Made by a program: the position numbers and the translations under genes. A DNA stretch of 64,000 nucleotides from Epiperipatus broadwayi (taxonomy: Eukaryota > Onychophora > Udeonychophora > Euonychophora > Peripatidae), in NCBI GenBank assembly GCA_028023455.1, contig JAQFVV010006215.1:1872580-1936579 (forward strand). The letters are read 5' to 3'. The notes under the pieces are model-generated. The model had not been told where the DNA came from. It saw only the letters and a list, made by a program, of their open reading frames with translations, and made no database searches. Each line of letters begins with the position of its first letter. Positions within the stretch are counted from its first letter, which is position 1. Shown here piece by piece: positions 44,562 to 55,603 of this stretch.

Positions 44562-46598
44562 ATGAGTGAAAACAAAGATAATCATAGTATTTCTGAGGAT
44601 TTGGGAGGATCCCAAGAGTTACAATCCCCTGATACACAGACTCCATATTTTAGTGTAGAATTAAAAGAGGAAGGGGAAGATTTGGATATAGCTAACCCAG
44701 AAGAAGCCACAATAATAAAGGGAAAACATGAAAATGAGCCAGATCAATTAATGAGAAATACATTGGAGGAATTCTTGAAAAAATTAGAAAAATCAAATAG
44801 TGAATTGAAAAGTCAGATACAAAACTCAAATAGTGAATTAAAACAATCAAATAGTGAATTGAAAAGTCAGATACAAAACTCAAATAGTGAATTAAAACAA
44901 TCAAATAGTGAATTAAAAAGTCAGATACAAAATTTAAATATTAAATTAGAGAATCAAATGCAGGAGATCAAAGAGACATCTCAAAATCAAGTACAGGAGA
45001 TAAAGGACTTAAGGGAAGATTTGAGAAATCATGTAGAAGAATCAAAATTGGCCTCTGAAAAGCTGGAAATAAGAATAAGGAAAGAGATCGAAACAAATTC
45101 TGAAAGGGCAGAAAATATGATTGAGGCTATCCAGCAGGACTTTAAAAGTCAATATATTGTATTAAACAATGAAGTACAGGAAATAAGAAATTATCAAAAG
45201 GAAACAGTAGTATTTCAAAGAGAAGTTCAGGATAGAGTTGAATCTATTAAGGGAGAATTAGACAGTGCTAGAAGTGAAGTTAGTAATTTGAAAGAGGAAG
45301 TTAAAAATATAACTTTAGCACCTGACAATGTAGTGAAAGGATGTCAGAGCCAGATTACCAGATTAATAGCTAAACTAGAAACTCAAGAGTTAACCCAATG
45401 TGAGATTAATCAAAATCTAGAAAGTGAGCTAAGTCAAGTTATGGGAAGAGTAGAAAATTTTAATGATATAATAAAGAGTAATGCACAGCTATTACATAAT
45501 AATATCCAAGATGAAATAGGGGAATTAATGACTCAGTGTGAGAGTAAAGTCTATCAAAGGTTAGAAGATAAATTCGGGATAGATAAAGATGAAACTATTA
45601 ACCAATTGGAACAACAGATTAAACACTTAAATGTAGGCCTAAAAGATAGTTCAAAGAGAATAGACTGTGAATGGCAGAACTATAAGTTAGAATTAGAGAG
45701 TCGAATGCAAGCTATAGACTATAATAGGGATAATTTTACAAAAAGTAAAAAAGTTGTTCAAAGTAAAGGTTTATCTGAAACTAAAGTAAAGGAAACAAAT
45801 AATGGTCATAATAACCAAGTAATATCTGAGTTACATACGGTAATTAGTCCAGTAGAATCAATATACGATCCATTAAATGAGGCTAGAAGTAAAGTCATGC
45901 TAGAGCCAGAAAGTAATAACTCCATGGCCTTAAAATTCTTAAAAATAAAATTTTTTAGAGGTGAATATCTGGAGAATCCACACGAGTATCTCCAGAATCT
46001 GGAGGAGTTATTCACCTTATGTCATTTATCTGAGATAGAAAAGATTGCTATTGCCGCTAACCATTTGTGTGCAGCATCTAAAGACTGGTGGCAATCATTA
46101 TTTATTAAACCAGAAACATATGGAGACTTCAAATATCTTATGTTAGCCAGTTTTTGGGGGGAAGACCGCCAAGATAACCTGAGATATCAGATATCTCAGG
46201 AAAGATATCATGTAAATAAGGGTAGTTATACTCAGTTTTTCAGGAGTCAGGCCGTAAAATTGAAAACCTTGACAGCTTATCCTTTATCTGAGACACAAAT
46301 TGTGCGAATAATTCGCCATAATCTGCCGAGGCATATAGAGCAGATCTTGATTGCTGCTGACAGACATACCATAGAAGAGGTAGTAGAAATTTTAGATTCG
46401 TTAGAGACCAGCGATAGGAATATTGATAATAGAATTAGGGTAAATAGAGACACCCATCCGATGGTGAGTAATATCAATTTCGCAGATAGGTCACATATGG
46501 GAAGGAGGAAGTTAGAGAAAAAGGATATTATAGGACGAATCCCTATGGTAGACAGAATAGCCACCTCAGTAGGCCAACAGTTAAGAGTAGAATTCTGA
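44562..46598 (+). CDS. gag: Gag polyprotein of Gypsy-type retrotransposon, 678 aa, intact
   Basis: A single uninterrupted frame, by far the longest in the window. Residues 1-70 are acidic. Residues 78-124 hold an 18-residue unit (SNSELKSQIQNSNSELKQ) repeated 2.6 times. To about residue 390 the protein is heptad-rich coiled coil (LKSQIQ, EVQEIR, LEQQIKHL). Residues about 457-612 match the retrotransposon Gag capsid domain: FRGEYLENPHEYLQNLEELF, AASKDWWQSL, a SYTQFF block and IRHNLPRHIEQIL. No CCHC zinc knuckle is present, so RNA binding may have been lost with the pol deletion or may use the basic C-terminus. The usual Gag of the family is shorter and the coiled coil is unusual. The start ATG is the first in frame, about 580 bp after the LTR. 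It would form the virus-like particle. Confidence 0.85.
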   Translation: MSENKDNHSISEDLGGSQELQSPDTQTPYFSVELKEEGEDLDIANPEEATIIKGKHENEPDQLMRNTLEEFLKKLEKSNSELKSQIQNSNSELKQSNSELKSQIQNSNSELKQSNSELKSQIQNLNIKLENQMQEIKETSQNQVQEIKDLREDLRNHVEESKLASEKLEIRIRKEIETNSERAENMIEAIQQDFKSQYIVLNNEVQEIRNYQKETVVFQREVQDRVESIKGELDSARSEVSNLKEEVKNITLAPDNVVKGCQSQITRLIAKLETQELTQCEINQNLESELSQVMGRVENFNDIIKSNAQLLHNNIQDEIGELMTQCESKVYQRLEDKFGIDKDETINQLEQQIKHLNVGLKDSSKRIDCEWQNYKLELESRMQAIDYNRDNFTKSKKVVQSKGLSETKVKETNNGHNNQVISELHTVISPVESIYDPLNEARSKVMLEPESNNSMALKFLKIKFFRGEYLENPHEYLQNLEELFTLCHLSEIEKIAIAANHLCAASKDWWQSLFIKPETYGDFKYLMLASFWGEDRQDNLRYQISQERYHVNKGSYTQFFRSQAVKLKTLTAYPLSETQIVRIIRHNLPRHIEQILIAADRHTIEEVVEILDSLETSDRNIDNRIRVNRDTHPMVSNINFADRSHMGRRKLEKKDIIGRIPMVDRIATSVGQQLRVEF

Positions 46599-46737
46599 AT
46601 GAGAATCAGCCTTCTACTAGTGGTATCCCAACAATACCAAAGAAAAATATAAAAGGTAGTAAAAGTAGCGGGGCATTAAATTAAAAAGGACCTCGCAGGA
46701 ACGTTCCTCACTTTGGGGCCCTATTTTTAAACATATG

Positions 46738-47045
46738 GGGAACAGCATAATGTAGAACATGACCAAGCACTGGCCAGAATTAACCTTAAAAAGATGGGTG
46801 ATAAACGCACTCGTTATTCCAAAACCAGTCCACATCCTTTTAAAGTCCATGATTTTGTTTTAATTAGAACTCCCCATGTGAGTAATCTCCGGAAACATAT
46901 GTTTAGAAAATTCATGTATCTTTATGAAGGCCCCTATGAAATTGTGAAAGAAGTGGGTGAGAATGCCTTTTTGGTCTCAACCCCTGATGGAACAAGAGGT
47001 ACCTATAATGCCCGAAGCTTACTACCATATCCCAAGCAAAATTAA
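46738..47045 (+). pseudogene. integrase C-terminal tail (GPY/F-type)
   Basis: The frame GEQHNVEHDQALARINLKKM leads into GDKRTRYSKTSPHPFKVHDF, VLIRTPHVSN, then KFMYLYEGPYEIVKEVGENA, FLVSTPDGTRGTYNARSLLP and YPKQN and a stop. 'F--LYEGPY-I-K-VG-N-F-V' is the GPY/F module at the end of Ty3/Gypsy integrases, with the small beta-barrel that precedes it. No catalytic core is attached, and the segment follows Gag after about 140 bp of broken sequence. It marks the 3' border of the pol deletion. Confidence 0.75.
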
Positions 47046-47154
47046 ATCCTTTAAACTGTATTTATTGACATAAGAAAGAAGTAGGATATAAACTTAGTAA
47101 TACCATAAGAAGTGTTAAAAATGCATATATTATTTTATTTTTTATTTATTATAA

Positions 47155-47166
47155 CAGTGGGAGAAT
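47155..47166 (+). promoter_or_regulatory. polypurine tract
   Basis: agtgggagaat lies directly before the 3' LTR, at the position and with the composition expected for the plus-strand primer. Confidence 0.6.
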
Positions 47167-48137
47167 TGTAACCTAGTGTTATTGACACTTGGTTTACTTG
47201 GCATTATTTCTGCAGGAAAACAATGCTATTCTTTAAAGAAATAAAAAGATAAAATAACAATAGTAATAATTGATTAATAAAGTATGCTATTCACTCACTT
47301 TGGCATGTTTTGGGTGAATAACTAATAGATTTAATAACTCAATGTCATTTTTAAAGAGAGAACATGAATAATTTAATTGAGATATTAATAATTAGAGCAA
47401 ATTAATATGGTATAAAAGCTAAACAATAATTGATTTTGGATGGGTAGAGGGGGGGAGTGGATGAGTGTCTTATCATAAAGCACAATAACTTCTGGTAATT
47501 TCTTTTTGTAAAAAAAAAAAAAAAAAAAAATGAATTTATTCCCAAACCATTAACTTTGGTTGCACATTATTCCATTCCCATTTAGTTAAATTGTCTAAGT
47601 AATAAATCTTAGTTATATTATTGTGTTGTCATGGATGATGGAAGGACACAAAAAGCACCCTTGTCTTTTTATTATTCTGACTGAGATTCTGAAAAAAAAA
47701 GGGCTGTGTTATTCAAAATTATACGTCATTATTGAATAGAATTATCATCTCTTTAAATAATATAGCAGTTGATATGAGAGATGAAGACACATTGAATTTA
47801 AGTAAAATAAATGTTTCCTATAGCCGACCAGAATGCCAGTCATATGCGACAACACAATACTGCCGAGCATTTCCTTACATAAAACAAAGAACCCTGAGAT
47901 TAATATTATTATAATTATTCTTTAAATTAATAAGTGATCAATTATTGTTGCTATTACAATCGTGGCATGGCTTAAGAGAATTGAATGTACAATTGTATTA
48001 TATGAAAAGTATTTTAGATCATATTGGAAAATTAATGGATATGTTGCTTTATTTTGGTTGCCTTAACAACAACCTGAAAAATTAGTGTCATGGGTGAAAA
48101 GTGCAAAAAAAAAAAAAAAAAAAATACTGGGTTAGAA
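47167..48137 (+). repeat. 3' LTR
   Basis: Matches the 5' LTR over its whole length. Differences include a longer G-run near 47450, longer A-runs near 47512 and 48106, and single changes such as atgaaac to ataaaac near 47880. TATA box at 47411-47418. Confidence 0.85.
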
Positions 48138-48604
48138 TATATATATTAAATATATTGATGGAATAAATAAAAATATCAAATTTAAAATGAAAAGAAGGAT
48201 CAAATTAGTTTCAAGGAAAGTATAATAATTTTTAAAAAAAAGACAAAGAAATAATAAAGTATACATAAAAACAAAAATATTCAGGAGAAAAAAAAACTTT
48301 TCATGGGTTTGATGAAATTTTGGGATTCTGACGTAAACAATCATAGTAAAATTAATATTAAAATAATAAAATTGATGAAGGGGGGGGGGGAGATTAAAAT
48401 ATAATCAAATTATAAATTGTTAATTGATAGAATAAAACTCGAAACAATTAATAACGATTATCAAAAACTTTAATTAATATCATGTGGAGAAAAAATAAAA
48501 CTAAAAAGAATAATAATGCTAGACTGTGTATTAGTTTTAAAATCAATAAAACTGTTTATCATATAATTAATAAAATAAATAGAAGTATAAATTTAAAAAG
48601 GGGA

Positions 48605-48779
48605 TAAAAACTGCATACAAAAAGGTAAGTCTAAGAAAATTATTAAATATAAACAATATCAATTAGATAGTATGAATGGATTATATATATATAGACATAC
48701 ACAATGTAGAAATGAGAATAAATATGTATCATACATTGAGAATAAATTAAAAACTAGAATTGAACAACACTTAAAATGA
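48605..48779 (+). other. unrecognised 58-codon open frame
   Basis: An open frame reading KYKQYQLDSMNGLYIYRHTQ then CRNENKYVSYIENKLKTRIE and QHLK before a stop. Its composition is more protein-like than neighbouring chance frames, but there is no start codon and no recognised family. It may be a retroelement remnant. Confidence 0.2.
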
Positions 48780-48863
48780 TAAATAAATAAAAATCAAATT
48801 ATACATGCATATAAAAAAAGGTAGACATTATAACATTAAAATGACAGAAAAGAAAAAAATTAC

Positions 48864-49483
48864 TATGATTGCTGGTTTAGCTTGAAATATGAATATTGGT
48901 TATTATTTATCTTTTCGACATATATGTGTTCAAGTGTATCAGTGTTATGAGATAGAGTGGAGAGTGGTGGGTTGTGTGAAAGTCTGTGCTCATATACCCT
49001 ATATATTACATATATAGACATAGGTATATAATAAGCCTGTGTTTCAGTTATTACATAGTAGAGATGTCTGCCCATCCCTTGTATATGTATTAAATGGATT
49101 ATGTCCTGTACGTGAGGGGTCATATTGACCTTAGATCCACATGGGTGTGACAAGAATCTCGGCCTCAGGGTAGCCTTTGAGCATTCCATGATCAGATTTT
49201 CAATTGGATGTATGGTTGAAGAGTTGGAGTGTGGAGTAGATTGAAGCTTGTCCATTTAAGTATGATTGGCTATCTTAATATATATCTGAGCACTTATAGC
49301 ATATATGTGTAGAGATGGTAATCTGGACCAACTGATGATTGCTGGTTTAGCATGAAATATGTATATTGGTGATTATATATCTTTTTGACATATATGTGTT
49401 CAAGTGTATTATTGTTATGAGATAGAGTGGAGAGTGGTGGGTTGTGTGAAAGTCTGTGCTCATATACCCTATATATTACATAA
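48864..49483 (+). repeat. 470-bp direct repeat with tRNA-like segment
   Basis: The block 'gattgctggtttagc-tgaaat' to 'catataccctatatattacat' occurs at 48868-49012 and again at 49338-49483 (period about 470 bp). Within it, 'gtgttcaagtgtat', 'gagatagagtggagagtggt' and 'gggttgtgtgaaagtctgtg' correspond to the better preserved tRNA-like sequence at 63752-63840. A 130-codon antisense frame (48863-49255) lies inside the repeat and is not supported. Confidence 0.65.
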
Positions 49484-50379
49484 AAGTTTAAGTAAAAGAT
49501 ACTGTATTTAAATAAAATAAATGGAAAAATATAGTATATAAATATTTATAAAATAAATAAAGTGAATAGATATAGGTTTGAAAATAGTGAATTTGTACTT
49601 AAATGATAAGAATAAATAAAATTTAAATAATAAAAAAAAAGCGAGAAAAAAAATAGCAAATTTTAAAAGTAAAGAAAAGGGATAAAACTAAATAATGTTT
49701 GGTCATGATGGTTTTTTTTTATTTTTAAATTTTGATTTTTAAAGTTATAATTTTAATGTACCCTTTTCATAAATGTAACAAGAACATGTAATGATTAAGA
49801 TTGTGTAATGTTGGATAATGAATGTATATATGATGTTACATATTAAGAATCTATAAAGATTTTAGGAGACTTTATTTAATAGACTCTTGACAATGGCGTA
49901 TATAATGGTTGAAATATTGAATGTGATAATGATTTTTGATTCAAATAAAATAAATTTTTTAAAAAAGAAATTGTTGGATGTTTGTTAATTTTGTAATATA
50001 TATCACTAAAAACCAGTCAGTACATATATATGTTAAATATCAACAATATACATATATGCGCTAAATATCAACATTTATGTTTTTTTCTGGTTAATTAATT
50101 TTCAGCGCACTCTATAAATAAATAATAATCATAAGCAGAAGAATATTTTTAAAAAAACGTAAATGATATTAATAAAAATTAATTAACAGTTTAATTATTG
50201 TAAAAAAAATGTTCATGTTGAAAATAAAAGCATCATTAATTTCTTTAATTAGACATATTTTAAATATACATTTACTAAATTACGAACTTGATTTTTTTTA
50301 ATTTTTCAATTGTATAAAGAATTGACAAAAAAAATGTTTTTTTCTTATATTTTAGCAAAAATTATCGCAACATTTGTTA
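49484..50379. other. A+T-rich stretch with a shared repeat end
   Basis: 49928-49962 repeats the 'aatgatttttgattcaaata' end seen at 39413. Nothing else recognised. Confidence 0.45.
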
Positions 50380-50745
50380 ATTCATTTATACATCTAAGAC
50401 TTGGACAATTATTAGAAAAGCAATATAGAAAATTCAGACCAACCAACAAATTATGAAGAGATGTATGTTAGGGATAATAAGGACTGAAAGCATAATACTT
50501 GTGTGAAAGAACAAATAAGTATCATTGAAAAATTAAGAGGTTGAAATGGAACAGGCTAGACATATTTCTAGAAGAAATGGTAATAAACAGGAAGTTGAAG
50601 TTTTAAACTGATTCTCAAGAGATTGTAAACAACTAGAAAATGACCATATGTGAGATGGTTGGATAAAATAAGAAAATTAGTTTGTTGGTATGATGTGTAG
50701 AAAAAAAGCATGGAATAGTGAAGTTGGATTAAACTTGGAACTGCC
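50380..50745 (+). pseudogene. LINE reverse transcriptase C-terminal relic (family A, copy 4)
   Basis: Frames in order: TWTIIRKAI (the 'TWTltkk' motif), MKRCMLGIIRTE (the 'eR-mLGis-rD' motif), then broken pieces of the ISRRNGNKQEVEVLN segment (the 'IARr-DgRW---vl-w' region) and WIK near 50665. It is shifted several times and lacks the extreme C-terminus. Confidence 0.6.
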
Positions 50746-51159
50746 ATCATATTGAGTGATGAAATGATGACGATGATTGTTATAGCAATATAGTATTTTT
50801 GTATTCCTTAATAGATCATTTTTACTAATTTCCATATTCCATCTCTTTTTTATACATTTCCTTGGCTCAGTAGAAAATGTATTAATAAATTATTGCATTT
50901 TTATACCAGCAAATTTTTTTTAATAGATTATCAATTACCTTCTTATTGACTTTTGTTAAGTCTGGAACTATTTTCAAAGTCTATTAATATTTTAAAATGA
51001 TTTTCAAGTTCTAATTTACATTTACTGGAGTGTTTAAGAATATCAACTGTTGATATGGTATTTCTTAATAGTTTTCATTTCTCTACTTTTACACTAACAC
51101 TTATTTTACATCTCACTAATTGATGACCACTTCCTATATTAATTCTATTAAGAATATTA

Positions 51160-51375
51160 CAGTCAGTAACAAACTGTTCATTTAGTAGTGCCACCCAATG
51201 CAAAACATAGTAATTAATGGATTCAAGAAGATTCTTTGCCATATAAAACAAAAACTATTAAGTCAATATTTAAAAACCTCAATAGATATGGAATGGGCTA
51301 AAATTTCCTTGTATCCATTGATTACCATGGCTTCCACTTAGTTACACTACTGTATGGAGAATTTGGGATCTTTAG
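51160..51375. mobile_element. foldback element family F, small degenerate copy
   Basis: The left arm 'tagtgccacccaatgcaaaa', 'gtaattaatggattc' and the right arm 'gtatccattgattaccatgg', 'tgtatggagaattt' form a hairpin related to the 'gccac-cag-gcaa...agtaatcaatggatgc' arm of family F. Confidence 0.45.
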
Positions 51376-51778
51376 CAACAAGAGAATATACATGTAAATG
51401 AAAAAATATCGGTGATTTAGTCTGTAAATTATGTAAGGAAGGAATAAAAAATATTAGGCATCTGTTAATTGAATGTAAATGCTTGAAAACAGAAAGGGCA
51501 CATATAATGAAGTTATGGAAGAATAAATATGAAAAAAGTGATTATACAGAAAGTGGATTATTGTTTTTTATGCTGGGTTTGGAAAAACATAAGGGGATTT
51601 AGATATAAAGGCCCTAGAGTTGACAAAGATTATGTTGTGGAAATGGGATGGAGCAGAATATGGGAAAACTTACACTGGGGAATGTAAAATAAAGTAGCTA
51701 ATAGGTTTCTCTGGGCATAATTGCTGAGAGATTCTTGACTTCATTTAAGGAGGAGCTACAGTACATCACATCACTTCA
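51376..51778 (+). pseudogene. LINE family B: ORF2 C-terminus and 3' tail, copy 2
   Basis: The frame NIGDLVCKLCKEGIKNIRHL then LIECKCLKTERAHIMKLW keeps the complete C-x2-C...H...C motif (51412-51510). The copy ends with the same tail as at 42375 (gggcataattgctgagagat to atcacttca). About 80% similar to copy 1 by eye, and more intact in the Cys/His motif. Confidence 0.7.
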
Positions 51779-53177
51779 ATTTTAATAGCTTGTTTAAGTA
51801 TAGAAAATAGTAATCATGTGTTGTTTAGTGGAATATTACAGTCTTGATAGACAGTTTTTATTATTTAAAATTAAAATCAATTCATATTCATTTCTATTTA
51901 GCATTTTTCTAAAAAAAAAAACAACTCATAATATATATGTTTGTTTATCTGTGATATATATAATGTTCGTATTGAAATGTAATCTGTATCTATGGTACAG
52001 AACAATATGTACTCTAATTAAAACTTATAAACAAAATGTGAGTTATCATATACAACATTATACATAAAGGAAGCTTGGAACAAAATGTAGCTGATGTTAT
52101 GGCACCACTATAATAATAATAATATTACCCAATTTAAATTAATTTAATAGTGAATCATTTCAAAGTTAATACTCAAGCTGATATATATGTATAAAAATCA
52201 GATATAGATTTATATGGGTGAGAAATTGAAGTATAACAACTTTTCTAAATTTTTATCAGTTACCAAACATCTTATGTCCGTCACAATCTTTAATTTTATG
52301 TACATAATTCTTTTCAGAAGATGCTTAGTTATTAATTAAAATTCAGATAAGTTATACTTTAAATTTATACATATATAAAGTATATATATAGATAATTTTC
52401 TACTCTCATAACATCTTGAGTATTAATCTAGAAGCAGTTCACTTTCAGCTTACTGAACGTCAGACAAATGCTATTGTTATTATAAGATCACATGATTTCA
52501 GTTTACACTACCAATTTTATTTGATGATTGCCTGACTATATCATAATGAAAACTTAATCTAGTTTTTTTACATGAAAAAAATTTCATTTTTGTTTCAATA
52601 TTAATATCTTAAGTCTATTAAAGTCTTTAACACATAGAGATATGTAGAAAAAATTAAATAAATTAAACTATATAAATTTTTACCTTTAAGTAGTAATATA
52701 GTTTTTTATATATATAATAAAAAGAAAATTTTAAAAAAATAAAAAAAAATAGCTATGATAAAATATTTAATTATTAATTATGGATAAAAAATAAATATTA
52801 ATAAATTTAAAAATAATATCCATTATAATGAAATTAATAAAAACTAGACATTTAATAAAAATAATGAATTGTAATAAATAAAAATTATATAAGAAATCGT
52901 AATATAAAATTTTAATCAATTTATTATTTAAATATCAAAAAACATTTGGAAAAAATAAAGTTGAAATGTTAAACAAACATTAAAATACATATAAAAAATA
53001 TATTACTGCATAAAAAGATAAATTAGAATTAAAAGCTAAAGCAGAATTATTAAAAGCATGCTCATTAGTAAAAATATGAAAAGAAATTTTTTATACTAAT
53101 ACTAAACAATGTAATAATTTATAAATAAATGAATTAATTAAAATTTGAACTAGAAAAAAAATATAATAATAAAACAA
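51779..53177. other. A+T-rich stretch without recognised gene
   Basis: Nothing recognised. 52640-53170 is extremely A-rich. Confidence 0.5.
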
Positions 53178-53789
53178 TAATAGTAGTCATAAGGAAATCA
53201 CCCTGACATATGTCCTATATGAATTTTATAAAGCTGGGGGATATTCTCACTCTCTAAACTTAAGATAGAGTCTTTGAAAAGATAAGAATAAATGCATCTT
53301 ATCTTTTTTACCTAAATTCATATATATATAAGTCAATCTAAAGCATTTAAAAATAAGAGTGTGAAGGTCTTAATCAATAACTTTGATTTCCATTCACTAC
53401 ATATTAATAAATGACATTTGTGAAATTTTTATAATTTACTACACATCAGTATTAGATGTAATATTATCTAGCATTGTGTTTTACTTTAGTTATATATATT
53501 TAATATTACATATAATATTATTGTGCAGTAAATTGTAAAAAAATTCACAAACCTCATTTATTAATATATAGTAAATGGAATTAAAAGAAATTGATGAAGA
53601 TATTCACGCTTTCATTTTTAAATGCTCTAGATTGGCCTATATATATAAATTTAGGTAAAAAAGATAAGATGGATTCATTCTTATCTTTTCAAACACTCTA
53701 TCTTGTATTTAGAGAATGAGAGTATTTTTCAGCTTTATAAAATTCATATAGTGTATGTGGCATGGTGATTCCCTTATGATTATTACAAA
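53178..53789. mobile_element. foldback element, family G, copy 1
   Basis: The left arm (tcataaggaaatcaccctga, 'tataaagctg-gggatattct', 'cttaagatagagtctttgaa', 'tatcttttttaccta') is inverted in the right arm up to 53787 (ggtgattcccttatga). Arms are about 180-250 bp with a central spacer near 53480. The subarm block 'aagat(a)gagtcttt-aaaa' with 'caatctaaag' recurs in the element at 62395, so the two form a family. No transposase. Confidence 0.72.
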
Positions 53790-54038
53790 TAAAATATGGT
53801 GCTAGATAGATAAATAATTAGTTAAAACAATAATAAAAAAAACTTTAAAAATATTTAAAAAATCAATAAATATCATTCATTATCAACAATATAGATAAAA
53901 TATAATTAACAATTATACTGTGGTAGTTTAGGCAATGATAGTTTGGCGGACTCTGGAATCATAATCAAAAAATCACAGCTCCAACTATTATTTACAGTTC
54001 CCAAACTTTTTGTGCTCTTCCAAACATTGAATCATTCA

Positions 54039-54042
54039 AGTA

Positions 54043-54073
<31 letters not shown>
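54039..54073. repeat. (AT)n(GT)n microsatellite
   Basis: An AT run followed directly by a GT run. Confidence 0.85.
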
Positions 54074-54576
54074 CTTTTTAAAATATTAGTCTGGAGCATA
54101 AAATTCTCAGATCAATTCAGTTCTGACACATTTCTGTGGTCAAACTTTTTATGAACTTTTGATCAATAAAGTCATTCAATTATTTTATTTATTTAATCTG
54201 GGCATTTTTTGTTAAAAAATATTAAAATATAATGGAATTTTTACATCTTTGGCAATGACCAAATGTTATACTATAGCATAATTACAATTTTTTGGAGGCA
54301 TAAAACCTGTTTAAAGAGAACATCACATGATATGCACTTGTAAATGAATATGCATATCTTTACAAAAAAAAAAAGATAAAACAAAAATAAATAAAAGCTT
54401 AAGTATGGGTTTTGTAATGCTTATACAAACAATATGGCCAATATGACATATAAGTTGATTAATCAGTCTTTGTTTTAAGTTCGAAATGATGACTTTTAAT
54501 TTTCTTTACAGCAAACTTTTCCCTTTAAAAGAATGTCAACATCTTATCTAATTATAGTTCTCTATTTTATTCTACC

Positions 54577-54819
54577 TTGTCAAATCTTTCCAATGAAAAT
54601 AACAGGTATTGTTATATCTTCATAGAATATTTATCGAATAAGTTCTTTAACATCTGTGGGTTAGACTCTCCTATAAAAAAGCATGACCAAGTTTACCATA
54701 AAATACATTTTGTAAAAAAAAGTGTTACTCATCAATCCAATAAAAATGTCTCTTTGCAGTTGTCCCTTAAAGATCATCTCATCCAACAAGCTGGAAAAAG
54801 TCAAATAATTGGTTTATAA
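54577..54819 (+). other. unrecognised 80-codon open frame
   Basis: An ATG-to-stop frame with varied composition (for example NKFFNICGLDSPIKKHDQVY, HQSNKNVSLQLSLKDHLIQQ). It has less low-complexity bias than other frames here, but no family, signal peptide or membrane segment is recognised, and no splice or promoter evidence was found. Confidence 0.2.
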
Positions 54820-54974
54820 ATTTGTTGTCATATTTGAGAATTTCTAATTAATGTTTTCAGGATTTTTTATGTTATATTGATGAAGGCTTACTTCTATACA
54901 GTAATTTTGGCAAATGACAACTTTGTATATAGTTGATTTAATTATATCGTGAATTTTTGTATATAACTTGCTCC

Positions 54975-55560
54975 AGATCCAGGGTATCACCATCCTACCA
55001 CAGACTCCAATTCATCCATTGCAAACAATTCTAACATAGCTGCACCACGACTCTCCTTTGGAAATATGGACTTTCTACCCATGGATCTCACTTAAACTTC
55101 ATCAAAAAAACGTACCCAGTCTCCACCTCTAAAACAGATCCAGAGTTCTGACAAACCTATCAAATTCAACAACTGCAATCAATTCTAACAGATGAGTAAT
55201 CCAGAGGGAAGAAGGTGGTAAAGCTATGTTAGAATTGGTTGCAATTGTTGAATTGGATAGATTGGTCAGGCCCTGGATCTAACTATGTTAGAGAAGAAGG
55301 TTGGGTAAGGCTTTTGAGGTTTAAGTAAGAGATCCATGGATAGAGTGTCCAGATTTCCAGAGAAGGGTAGTGGTGCAACTATGTTAGTACTGATTGCAAT
55401 TGATGAGTTGGAGTGTGTGGTAGGATGGTGATACTCTGGGTCTGAAGTAGGCTGTGTTAGAGGCGAGGCTGAGTGAGGCTTTTGATGTGGTTTAAATGTG
55501 AGATTCATAGATAGAGAGTCCAAACATAAGGACACATGGTGAAAGCTGGGTAAATAATTA
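54975..55560. repeat. cluster of inverted and direct subrepeats
   Basis: The segment gatccagggtatcaccatcc ... ggatctcacttaaacttcat (54975-55105) is inverted at 55318-55442. A related shorter piece ('gatcca-ag...aattctaaca') lies inverted to itself around a centre at about 55192. Direct copies of 'gagatccatggatagagtgt' appear at 55328 and, degenerate, at 55500. A 127-codon minus-strand frame (55266-55649) only reflects these subrepeats. Sequence is less A+T-rich than the surroundings. Confidence 0.6.
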
Positions 55561-55603
55561 GGCTCAACATTGGTATTGGAAATGTCGCTTTTTTTTAAAT
55601 TAT

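Larger units (their letters stand above)
43013..48137 (+). mobile_element. Ty3/Gypsy-type LTR retrotransposon, Gag-only, non-autonomous
   Basis: Complete outer structure: 5' LTR (43013-43982), primer-binding site, Gag ORF, integrase tail, purine tract and 3' LTR (47167-48137). Protease, reverse transcriptase, RNase H and the integrase core are absent: the Gag stop and the integrase C-terminus are only about 140 bp apart. The two LTRs differ by roughly ten base changes and a few homopolymer length changes, so insertion is recent. The flanks are AT repeats (atatat), compatible with a short target duplication but not decisive. Replication would need enzymes from a related complete element. Confidence 0.85.

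Noticed and set aside
44692-46564. Several minus-strand frames opposite Gag
   Set aside because: They are shadows of the 678-codon Gag frame, which has clear domain similarity.
48863-49255. 130-codon minus-strand frame
   Set aside because: It is antisense through a tRNA-like repeat and has no recognised domain.
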